Shown: positions 1 to 5,025 of the stretch, piece after piece
Layout of the letters: the number at the start of each line of letters is the position of its first letter
How positions within the stretch are numbered: position 1 is the first letter of the stretch
Source: Lachnospiraceae bacterium
Lineage (GTDB): Bacteria; Bacillota_A; Clostridia; Lachnospirales; Lachnospiraceae
Direction of reading: 5' to 3'
Assembly: GCA_004556565.1 (NCBI GenBank)
Contig: SFGN01000141.1
Coordinates: forward strand, 1-5,062
Length of the DNA: 5,062 bases
The notes under the pieces: generated by a model
What the model was told of the DNA's origin: nothing
The model's input: only the letters and a program-made list of their open reading frames with translations
Databases searched by the model: none
Translations under genes and position numbers: made by a program

Positions 1-96
1 ATCGAAACGCTGCGTAAATTGAAGCAGCTTGTCGATGAGGGCATTCTGTCTCAGGATGAGTTTGATGCCAAAAAGAAAGAGATCCTTGCGTTGTAA
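1..96 (+). CDS. SHOCT-domain protein, C-terminal fragment
   Basis: This is the 3' end of a gene that begins before the window: 31 codons and a TAA stop, open from the first base. The residues read IETLRKLKQLVDEGILSQDE, then FDAKKKEILAL. This is the short amphipathic SHOCT motif, with its typical L-K-x-L-x-D-x-G-I-[LI]-[ST]-x-x-E-F-x-x-K-K pattern. SHOCT usually sits at the very C-terminus of small bacterial proteins and is thought to mediate oligomerisation or tethering; it has no known catalytic activity. What the rest of the protein does cannot be told. No clear terminator follows in the 99 bp before the next gene, so co-transcription is possible but unproven. Confidence 0.8.
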   Translation: METLRKLKQLVDEGILSQDEFDAKKKEILAL

Positions 97-161
97 AAAG
101 CATTCCAATGTGATTCTGCGCTACCCTCAAACAGCATTTCTCCTATTACTTAAAGAAAGAG

Positions 162-180
162 GTCCGGCACTTGCCCGGAT
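162..180 (+). other. short inverted repeat in the leader of the surface-protein gene
   Basis: GTCCGG at 162-167 can pair with CCGGAT at 175-180 around a 7-base loop, giving five Watson-Crick pairs and one G-T pair. It ends a few bases before the ribosome binding site of the next gene. There is no following T-run, so it is not an intrinsic terminator. It could be a 5' leader hairpin affecting translation or mRNA stability, but a stem this short can occur by chance. I saw no convincing -35/-10 pair in the 97-195 gap. Confidence 0.25.
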
Positions 181-195
181 GACTGGGTGAAGATT

Positions 196-1551
196 ATGAG
201 AAAAGTCGTACAATCTTCTAAACCGTTCTTTGCGCTGCTGTTTTCCATTGTGATAGCAATGATGGCGATTTCGCCACCTATTGCGTATGCAACCGAAGAA
301 TCGAATGAATCCAAACACTACTTGGGTACTGTTGTGAATGCAGGCCACGATACCGGTTTTTCCGAAAACAATGCAATCTCTGAGAACGATCCTCATTTCG
401 GGTGGAAACTTGGTGAGTTCTACGTAAATGGATACACACGTGTCACAGAAGATAAGAATGGCACTCCAGTATTTTTGAAAACAGTCGGTGATACAGTCAC
501 ACTGTGGTTTAAACTGGAGCAGGACATTACAAAGCTCAATGGAGATGAGACGCTTTCGATCAACGATGATGCCAACGGCCACGACGAGTATTTCGGTATT
601 GAAAAGACTGATATGGGGCGTGGCACATTGATTATTCGCCATACAGATTACCAAAATCATGCCGGCGACCCTGTAATCTACACTGATTATTTGGCGGCAA
701 CTGCATCACAGAATGCTGCCGTGGAGGTAAAGCTCTGTGAGGAAGGGGATTATGAGGTTGCTTTGGATTATGAGTTGCGTAAAAACAATCTCGATTTGTT
801 CGGTTGGAATCCGTTTCCATCATACAATGACTACCGGATTTTCTTCCGCTTTTCCGTCCGCAATGGTAATTGTATGGTTTATCCATTTGATGTTGTTACA
901 GGAGCCGAATTAACAAACAGTTCGATTACCGAAAACGGTTTCTACCTTGATCTTGCAAAATCCAGATACCTTAACATTGATATTAAGAAAGAAGTACGCA
1001 AGGATGGTGCAGAGGGACTAACCGAAGATGTCCGCTTCAATAAGCCTGCCAAAGATGGCGAGAAGTATACAGATGAGGGCATCTATACAATTACCGTAAG
1101 TAATCAATATACAAATCAAACAACTACGAAAGTTATCTATGTCGGAACGGATGATGTACTCAAAGCTCACGTTGCAACAGGACTTTCCATTTCGGATGTA
1201 GAATATCAACTGTCAATGGGAGCAACTGTTGCGGCAGATGGTACGCTGATTCCGGCATCTGAGCAGTCGCTACCACCGGCTGAGCCTACGAACCCAAATG
1301 AAGAAAATGATACAACGACAAAAGACGAAGATAATCACAGCGAGCAGCCTAACAGTGAGGTTTCTTCATCCGACGATGCATCAAAAAACCACATGCCAGC
1401 TGGCATGTGGCTGTATGCAGGAGGTGCTACACTTTTAGCGGCATTTATTGGGTCGGCAATCGCAATAGCCCAACGCAAGAAAAAGCGCCGTGCGAAAAAC
1501 ATCTCACGAATAGATTCAGCAGACAAAGCCGATAATGGGGGTGATGTTTAA
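196..1551 (+). CDS. secreted surface protein with C-terminal membrane anchor
   Basis: I do not recognise a named family. The start chosen is ATG at 196, because GGTGA at 186-190 makes a ribosome binding site 5 bases upstream. The longer GTG start at 187 would lie inside that site. In the resulting 451 residues, a basic N-end and hydrophobic core form a signal peptide, probably cut after AYA (residue 32). A long extracellular region follows, rich in aromatic and beta-type segments (for example GIYTITVSNQYTNQTTTKVIYV), suggesting Ig-like or beta-sandwich folding. Next come a Pro/Asp/Glu/Ser-rich linker (about 354-398), a hydrophobic helix (about 405-426) and a basic tail RKKKRR. This layout resembles a sortase sorting signal, but the pentapeptide position reads MPAGM, not LPXTG, so plain membrane anchoring is more likely. 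The stop overlaps the ATG of the lipoprotein toxin gene by one base, implying translational coupling and a shared role at the cell surface. Confidence 0.85.
   Translation: MRKVVQSSKPFFALLFSIVIAMMAISPPIAYATEESNESKHYLGTVVNAGHDTGFSENNAISENDPHFGWKLGEFYVNGYTRVTEDKNGTPVFLKTVGDTVTLWFKLEQDITKLNGDETLSINDDANGHDEYFGIEKTDMGRGTLIIRHTDYQNHAGDPVIYTDYLAATASQNAAVEVKLCEEGDYEVALDYELRKNNLDLFGWNPFPSYNDYRIFFRFSVRNGNCMVYPFDVVTGAELTNSSITENGFYLDLAKSRYLNIDIKKEVRKDGAEGLTEDVRFNKPAKDGEKYTDEGIYTITVSNQYTNQTTTKVIYVGTDDVLKAHVATGLSISDVEYQLSMGATVAADGTLIPASEQSLPPAEPTNPNEENDTTTKDEDNHSEQPNSEVSSSDDASKNHMPAGMWLYAGGATLLAAFIGSAIAIAQRKKKRRAKNISRIDSADKADNGGDV
1389..1410. repeat. perfect 22-bp palindrome inside the surface-protein gene
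   Basis: CCACATGCCAG is followed directly by its exact reverse complement CTGGCATGTGG, with no spacer and no mismatch. It lies in frame over the codons for H-M-P-A-G-M-W, exactly where the charged linker meets the C-terminal transmembrane helix. In RNA it could fold into a hairpin of about 9 bp with a 4-base loop. As DNA it could be a dimeric-protein binding site or a recombination target. No function is shown by the sequence alone. Confidence 0.9.
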
Positions 1552-2765
1552 TGAAGCGATTAATTGCCTTGATTCTTGTGTGTGCTTTATTAACCGGGTG
1601 TGCACCGCAAACGAATAGCGATGGCATTCAAGAGGAGACGACTGCCCCAGCGACGAGTCAACCGGAATCGTCATACTCTTTTACTGAAGAAGAACCGCCA
1701 GAATTTTCTGACCTTAATGATGTGAATCTTCTGCCATATTTGGAGGATAGCATCTATTCCGAGCTTGTAACGACACTCAATAGCGAAGACTATTTCGTAG
1801 AAAATGTAAATGCCATATATATCTCAAAAGAGTATTTGGAAGAGGTGGCATACAATTCGCAGGAAAACATCTACTTCGGCTATACGCTATCAGAACTGGA
1901 TTCTTACTTTCAGGGAACAAGATATGTGTTTACCCTTGGCGACGATGGGCAAACCGTTGTCACAGAATTCCAGAAATACGACGATACCTACGATCAGATA
2001 CTCAAGAATGTTGCGATCGGAACAGGCGTTATTCTAGTTTGTGTTACGGTTTCTATTGTGACCTATGGCGCAGGTGCACCGGCTGTCAGTATGATTTTTG
2101 CGGCCTCTGCCAAAACGGGCACAATTATGGCACTCTCATCCGGTGTGTTCAGTGGCGTATCCGCAGGTGTTGTCAAAGGAATTGAAACCGGTGATCTAAA
2201 TGAATCTATGAAGGCTGCAGCATTGGCAGGCAGCGAAGGCTTCAAATGGGGCGCAATTTCAGGCACGATTGCCGGAGGTGCCGGCGAAGCGATTGCATTA
2301 AAGGGTGCTACACTGAATGGCTTGACAATGAATGAGGCTGCCTTGATCCAAAAAGAGTCTGGATATCCGCTGGATGTCATCAAGCAATTTTCCAGTATAG
2401 AACAGTATCAGATTTGTCAATCAGCTGGTCTGTCTCCACATATGGTCAATGGTAACATGGCTCTCATCCGGAAAATAGATTTAAATTATGTCGATGATAT
2501 GGGGAGGACAAATCTACAGAGAATGGAGCAAGGAATCGCAGCACTTGATCCATCCGGGACACCGTATGAATTACATCACATCGGTCAGCATGCAGACTCA
2601 ACTTTGGCAGTGTTAACCAAGGCCGAACATATGCAGGGCGGTAACAACAAGATATGGCATGTGTTTGGTGAGCCTACCGAGGTGCATGGCGTAGGAAATA
2701 CCTGGGATTTACAACGCCAGCAATTCTGGAAACAGTTAGCGAAAATGATGGGAGGTACCACATAA
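1551..2765 (+). CDS. lipoprotein polymorphic toxin with C-terminal LHH nuclease domain
   Basis: The protein has 404 residues. The N-terminus is a type II signal peptide with lipobox LTGC, so Cys17 should be lipidated and the protein exported and tethered to the membrane. A low-complexity spacer (about 20-55) leads to an acidic/aromatic region (about 56-147). A Gly/Ala-rich hydrophobic stretch follows (about 150-250, including VILVCVTVSIV), of the kind that often precedes toxin domains. The last ~95 residues carry the LHH-type HNH/Endonuclease VII-fold nuclease signature: YELHHIG with L341-H342-H343, then LTKAEHMQGG (H360) and IWH (H370). The predicted activity is cleavage of DNA or RNA in a target cell. 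GGGGGTG at 1537-1543 is the ribosome binding site, and the start overlaps the previous stop. The SUKH gene two bases downstream is the expected immunity partner. No LXG or WXG N-terminal domain is visible, so the export route differs from the usual Firmicute type VII toxins. The domain call is from motif recognition, not a search. Confidence 0.85.
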   Translation: MKRLIALILVCALLTGCAPQTNSDGIQEETTAPATSQPESSYSFTEEEPPEFSDLNDVNLLPYLEDSIYSELVTTLNSEDYFVENVNAIYISKEYLEEVAYNSQENIYFGYTLSELDSYFQGTRYVFTLGDDGQTVVTEFQKYDDTYDQILKNVAIGTGVILVCVTVSIVTYGAGAPAVSMIFAASAKTGTIMALSSGVFSGVSAGVVKGIETGDLNESMKAAALAGSEGFKWGAISGTIAGGAGEAIALKGATLNGLTMNEAALIQKESGYPLDVIKQFSSIEQYQICQSAGLSPHMVNGNMALIRKIDLNYVDDMGRTNLQRMEQGIAALDPSGTPYELHHIGQHADSTLAVLTKAEHMQGGNNKIWHVFGEPTEVHGVGNTWDLQRQQFWKQLAKMMGGTT

Positions 2766-2767
2766 CT

Positions 2768-3154
2768 ATGAACGACATTGCAACGAAAATGCAACGCAAA
2801 GAGAATTTCTGCGCATTAAATGGAGCTTCCGATAAAAACATTCAAAATGCAGAGATTACACTTGGCCTTCAATTTGCACAAGACTATCGGGAATATGTCG
2901 CTGCCTTTGGAGCGGCATCTTTTGCTGGGCATGAGCTAACAGGCGTTTGCGGGTCCAAACGGTTGAATGTTGTGCCTGTTACCTTAGAGGAACGCAGCAA
3001 CACTACTGTTCCGTTGGATTGGTATGTGCTGGAGCAGGCCAATATCGACGGTATTGTTCTATGGCAGGACAAAAGTGGGGCCGTTTATCAAACAGCGCCT
3101 CATATAAAGCCTCGAAAACTCTGCGGGTCATTGGCGGAATATATCGAATTGTAA
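2768..3154 (+). CDS. SUKH (SMI1/KNR4, YobK-like) immunity protein
   Basis: This is a 128-residue protein without signal peptide or membrane helix, so cytoplasmic. It has the SUKH outline: an N-terminal helix beginning NGASDKNIQNAE, the L-x-F-x-x-DYREYVAAFGA segment where a helix leads to the 'yG' turn, a middle GHELTGV strand, then the DWYVLEQANIDGIVLWQDKSG block and a final SLAEYIEL helix. SUKH proteins neutralise nuclease and other polymorphic toxins by direct binding. Its position, 2 bp after the LHH nuclease stop, fits the standard toxin-immunity order. GGAGG at 2751-2755 lies 12 bases from the ATG, somewhat long, so ribosomes finishing the toxin may reinitiate here and keep immunity coupled to toxin. 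A specific match to this toxin is inferred from gene order only. Confidence 0.85.
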   Translation: MNDIATKMQRKENFCALNGASDKNIQNAEITLGLQFAQDYREYVAAFGAASFAGHELTGVCGSKRLNVVPVTLEERSNTTVPLDWYVLEQANIDGIVLWQDKSGAVYQTAPHIKPRKLCGSLAEYIEL

Positions 3155-3174
3155 CTCAAAAGAGGATCGTATTT

Positions 3175-3684
3175 ATGGGACGAATATCTACAAAAGAAAA
3201 TAAAACCGTCTATCAGATTAGCCGAGAGGCGCTTGGCTATTCCAGAGAAAAAGCCAGCGAAGTGCTGGGATGGATTTCCCCGGAACGAATTGAGAAAATC
3301 GAAAATGAAAAGTCTACCCCTCGCTCTGATGAGGTTTTGGAGATGTCCATCGGCTATAAGAACCCCAATCTTTGTAACCATTACTGCGCCAAGGAATGTC
3401 CGATAGGCCAGCAATATGTCCCCGAGGTAAAGATCAAAGACCTTTCACAGATAGTCCTTGAAATGCTGGCATCTTTGAATGCCATGCACAAAAAGCAGGA
3501 GCGGCTGATCGAAATAACATCTGACGGACAGATTACCGGCGATGAGATTCAGGACTTCATACATATCCAGGAGGAACTTGAAAAAATCTCTATCACTGTG
3601 GAAACGCTTCAGCTTTGGTCAGAGCAGATGCTGGCCAATGGATCGATTGATATCGATGATTACAATGCGGCTAAGAGCAAATAG
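3175..3684 (+). CDS. helix-turn-helix protein with Cys cluster and C-terminal helical region
   Basis: The chosen ATG has AGAGGA 8 bases upstream, and it begins 20 bp after the SUKH stop. The same frame is open much further upstream, but that part merely overlaps the immunity gene. The product has 169 residues. Residues 9-60 look like an XRE/Cro-type helix-turn-helix: YQISREALGYSREKASEVL for helices 1-2, then ISPERIEKIENEK, the usual recognition helix with its conserved E-x-G/E-K end. Next is a compact cysteine motif, C67-x3-C71-x3-C75 followed by PIG, which could bind a metal or be redox-sensitive. The remainder is predicted helical and acidic and may be a dimerisation or sensing region. It is last in the toxin operon, so it may control that operon. 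I recognise the family type from Clostridia but know no established function. A strong terminator follows. Confidence 0.8.
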   Translation: MGRISTKENKTVYQISREALGYSREKASEVLGWISPERIEKIENEKSTPRSDEVLEMSIGYKNPNLCNHYCAKECPIGQQYVPEVKIKDLSQIVLEMLASLNAMHKKQERLIEITSDGQITGDEIQDFIHIQEELEKISITVETLQLWSEQMLANGSIDIDDYNAAKSK

Positions 3685-3700
3685 GTAAACATAGTCGTTG

Positions 3701-3735
3701 AAAACCACTTCGGTCAATTAGCCGAAGTGGTTTTT
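3701..3735 (+). terminator. intrinsic terminator of the toxin-immunity operon
   Basis: AAAACCACTTCGG (3701-3713) pairs perfectly with CCGAAGTGGTTTT (3722-3734) around an 8-base loop, and the stem runs into TTTTT at 3731-3735. It starts 16 bases after the stop of the helix-turn-helix gene. The A-run on the left arm means it could also stop transcripts coming from the right. Confidence 0.93.
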
Positions 3736-3803
3736 GCTGTAATAGAGGAAATACGGCATCGTATTTTGCACTTGCAGTCATTTTTCCAGAACTGGTGAGG
3801 CTT

Positions 3804-3809
3804 TATAAT
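3804..3809 (+). promoter_or_regulatory. -10 box of a promoter for the small-gene unit
   Basis: TATAAT is a perfect sigma-A type -10 hexamer in an AT-rich stretch, between the terminator and the first small gene. The -35 is weak: the best-spaced candidates are TTTTTC at 3781 and TTTTCC at 3782 (17 and 16 bp spacing). TTGCAG at 3772 matches better but is too far away (26 bp). A leader of about 40 bases would follow, including an extra AAAGGAG at 3820-3826 that has no usable start codon behind it. Confidence 0.6.
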
Positions 3810-3854
3810 ATAATCACACAAAGGAGATAAGGACTTTCTGAAGGAGGTGTTCCT

Positions 3855-4052
3855 ATGACGGTCAATGAAAGGGTCCGTGCCTCCAGAGTAGTTGAGAAAG
3901 CAAGGCAGAATACTGCATATGCAGATCGTATCGGCCTTTCGTATTCATTGGTCATGGGAACGCAGTTGGAAAGCGGCGTCATGCAGGCTTTTTTGACTCC
4001 TCATACCAAAAAACGGACAAAACTGCAAATAACGCAAAATCGTAAATCGTAA
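3855..4052 (+). CDS. small basic protein, unknown function; possible C-terminal frameshift
   Basis: An ideal ribosome binding site, AAGGAGGTG at 3841-3849, sits 5 bases before the ATG, so translation is likely strong. The product is 65 residues with no signal peptide or membrane segment. It begins MTVNERVRASRVVEKARQ, a charged amphipathic helix, followed by NTAYADRIGLSYS. I do not recognise a characterised family. The last 20 residues are very basic (TKKRTKLQITQNRKS) and begin just after a run of six T at 3989-3994. With seven T the reading would instead continue FFDSSYQKTDKTANNAKS and stop at 4043-4045 in the original numbering, which looks equally protein-like. This is the first gene of a tightly packed unit leading into the membrane peptides and the DUF4230 gene. 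Confidence 0.65.
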   Translation: MTVNERVRASRVVEKARQNTAYADRIGLSYSLVMGTQLESGVMQAFLTPHTKKRTKLQITQNRKS

Positions 4053-4076
4053 AAGAGAGAAAAGGAGAAAGAAAAA

Positions 4077-4163
4077 ATGAAAAAGTTTGGAAAAATCGCT
4101 TTGGTCATTGTTGGCGCAGCTGCTGCCTTCTACCTGCTTGTGTTAGTTACAGCATGGCTGTAA
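4077..4163 (+). CDS. 28-residue single-pass membrane peptide
   Basis: This small ORF begins with ATG 9 bases after AGGAG (4063-4067). It encodes a basic N-end (MKKFGK) followed by one continuous hydrophobic helix, IALVIVGAAAAFYLLVLV, and ends TAWL. It has the composition of a membrane-inserted micropeptide with the N-end inside. It could also be a leader, but a stop follows at once and no further domain exists in the frame. Its stop codon TAA runs directly into the GGAGGG ribosome binding site of the next ORF, so the two are probably translated in sequence. Function unknown; candidates are a regulatory membrane micropeptide or a partner of the adjacent DUF4230 membrane protein. Confidence 0.65.
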   Translation: MKKFGKIALVIVGAAAAFYLLVLVTAWL

Positions 4164-4173
4164 GGAGGGCAAG

Positions 4174-4251
4174 ATGAAACGTTTCTGGAAGGTTGTCAAA
4201 AATACTGTTGCTGTAGTCATAATTGCTGCAGCAGTGTTTGGCGCAGGATAA
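4174..4251 (+). pseudogene. DUF4230 gene, severed N-terminal membrane anchor (25 codons)
   Basis: A strong GGAGGG (4164-4169), 4 bases before the ATG, drives a frame reading MKRFWKVVKN, then TVAVVIIAAAVFGAG and stop. This is a basic N-end and one transmembrane helix, as DUF4230 proteins normally begin. The stop TAA (4249-4251) appears exactly at the point where the strand of the downstream coding sequence changes. If 4250-4771 is turned around, the frame continues from GAG into LSNKVLSYYVGKL and the whole DUF4230 body without a break. I therefore call this the 5' piece of a gene split by an inversion. In the present orientation it would make only a 25-residue membrane peptide. That the peptide is a gene in its own right is the less likely alternative, given the seamless join. 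Confidence 0.75.
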
Positions 4252-4776
4252 AGGCCATTCTTCTCAGCCTCTCGTAGTCCCTCTGCTTTGATATCAGAAA
4301 TCAACGTCTGGTACTGCTCGAAATCAATAGGGTTCAAAATGTTGTTTTTCTCATTACACTCCATACTGCTGTCCCACATAAGCTGATTGCTGTTGATTTT
4401 AGCCTCCGGTAGGGACACATAGATTTTTTGACTGTCATTGTCTACCTTAACCACAATATCCTCTAGGTCGTACCCTGCCTTGACGATGCCAGCGCAGGTA
4501 AGCTCAATGTGATTTGTGGTTCCCGGAACCGGAATATCATCCAGCATATAACGGGTAAAATCCTGTCCCTTCGTCACTATGTAACTGCCTTCGCAAGAGG
4601 TCAGTTCGCCAATTTCCTGTATTTTGGCTCGGACTTCATTTACAGTGACAATAGTCTTTTCTACTTCTCCGGGAAGCTTTAAGTCAATACCAGCGTTCTC
4701 TGATGACTCAATTATCTTGGCATCTGCCGTTGGCAACTTTCCGACATAGTATGATAATACTTTGTTTGACAATCCT
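4245..4776. other. inverted segment between AGGAT and ATCCT
   Basis: The segment 4250-4771 (522 bp) is bounded by AGGAT at 4245-4249 and its reverse complement ATCCT at 4772-4776. Its content is minus-strand coding sequence while both flanks are plus-strand. Flipping it on paper repairs the DUF4230 frame on the left. On the right it supplies an ATG to the hydrophobic frame. The shared repeat is only 5 bp; flanking bases do not extend it, so it does not resemble the longer inverted repeats of most known invertible switches. No recombinase gene is present in the window. It may be a rare site-specific switch, a one-off microhomology-mediated inversion, or an assembly or amplification artefact. 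Confidence 0.7.
4248..4772 (-). pseudogene. DUF4230 protein body, inverted and detached from its start
   Basis: The minus-strand frame encodes about 175 residues of a DUF4230-type protein: an N-terminal helical part (NKVLSYYVGK), a segment VNEVRAKIQEIGELTSCEGS typical of the family's conserved core, then beta-rich stretches (NHIELTCAGIVKAGYDLEDI, QKIYVSLPEAKI) and a late helix LISDIKAEGLREAEKNGLY. DUF4230 proteins are usually anchored by one N-terminal helix with the domain outside; their function is not known. Here the anchor is missing. The first usable codon is TTG at 4772, with no ribosome binding site, and an upstream in-frame stop follows soon. Beyond 4248 the frame stays open to 4143, but that stretch only mirrors the two plus-strand membrane peptides. 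The missing start lies on the opposite strand at 4174-4251. The C-terminal end typical of the family is also not seen, so the right junction may have lost sequence. Confidence 0.75.
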
Positions 4777-4960
4777 AACCATACTACTATGGATCGGATA
4801 TCACATCACGGGTGCGCTGCTTGCGGCAATAATATGGCTCTGCATTAAACTCCCATGTGCAATTATCGTTTGCTGCTTCGGGATTGTGTGCTGTGTACTG
4901 ATTCTCCTGTTCCCCATCGGGCTTCGGTGCTTCCGCTGTGCTTGGAATATTCTTACATAA
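4751..4960 (+). CDS. small hydrophobic membrane protein, 5' end altered by the rearrangement
   Basis: From about 4772 the plus strand encodes a clearly membrane-type sequence: ILTILLWIGYHITGALLAAI, then WLCIKLPCAIIVCCFGIVCC and VLILLFPIGLRCFRCAWNIL. That is two or three hydrophobic helices with several cysteines and a final GLRCF-type segment, loosely reminiscent of YccF-like and other small Clostridial membrane proteins. I do not assign a family. In the present orientation the in-frame starts (ATG at 4751 or 4703) have no ribosome binding site and lie in DNA antisense to the DUF4230 body, so the start given is nominal. In the flipped orientation the frame would begin ATG-GCC-TTT-ATC-CTA, with GAGAGG 9 bases upstream, giving MAFILTILLW and 65 residues, overlapping the DUF4230 end. 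The stop is TAA at 4958-4960. Confidence 0.55.
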   Translation: MIILCLTILTILLWIGYHITGALLAAIIWLCIKLPCAIIVCCFGIVCCVLILLFPIGLRCFRCAWNILT

Positions 4961-4972
4961 TTGCTGCGAATA

Positions 4973-5010
4973 CAAGAAAAGGCGGCAGAGAGTTGGTACT
5001 CCCTGCCGCC
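4973..5010 (-). terminator. intrinsic terminator, minus strand
   Basis: GGCGGCAG at 4981-4988 pairs with CTGCCGCC at 5003-5010. After one A/C mismatch, GAGT pairs with ACTC, leaving the 4-base loop TGGT. Read on the minus strand the stem is followed by TTTTCTTG (4980 down to 4973). On the plus strand no T-run follows. It therefore serves a gene entering from the right edge, and lies 15 bases beyond that gene's stop. Confidence 0.75.
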
Positions 5011-5025
5011 CTTGGTCATATATCC

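Noticed and set aside
127..886. Minus-strand frames across the surface-protein gene
   Set aside because: They have no ribosome binding sites or recognisable domains, and they oppose a gene with signal peptide, anchor and operon context.
2063..2383. 106-residue minus-strand frame over the toxin gene
   Set aside because: It mirrors the Gly/Ala-rich stretch (giving Pro/Ala-rich residues) and is a composition shadow.
2947..3174. Long upstream extension of the helix-turn-helix frame
   Set aside because: It overlaps the SUKH gene in another frame, has no ribosome binding site, and the ATG at 3175 has AGAGGA at ideal spacing.
4143..4247. Continuation of the minus-strand DUF4230 frame beyond residue Y175
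   Set aside because: It is exactly antisense to two plus-strand membrane peptides with good ribosome binding sites, and its residues do not look like a DUF4230 C-terminus; it is open by chance after the junction.
4745..4791. Inverted pair CATAGTA / TACTATG around the right breakpoint as a possible recombinase site
   Set aside because: The left breakpoint has no matching sequence, so it cannot be half of a shared recombination site; AT-rich 7-base pairs are common by chance.
4787..5019. Minus-strand frames opposite the hydrophobic gene
   Set aside because: They run through the minus-strand terminator stem and have low-quality composition; the plus-strand frame is a coherent membrane protein.
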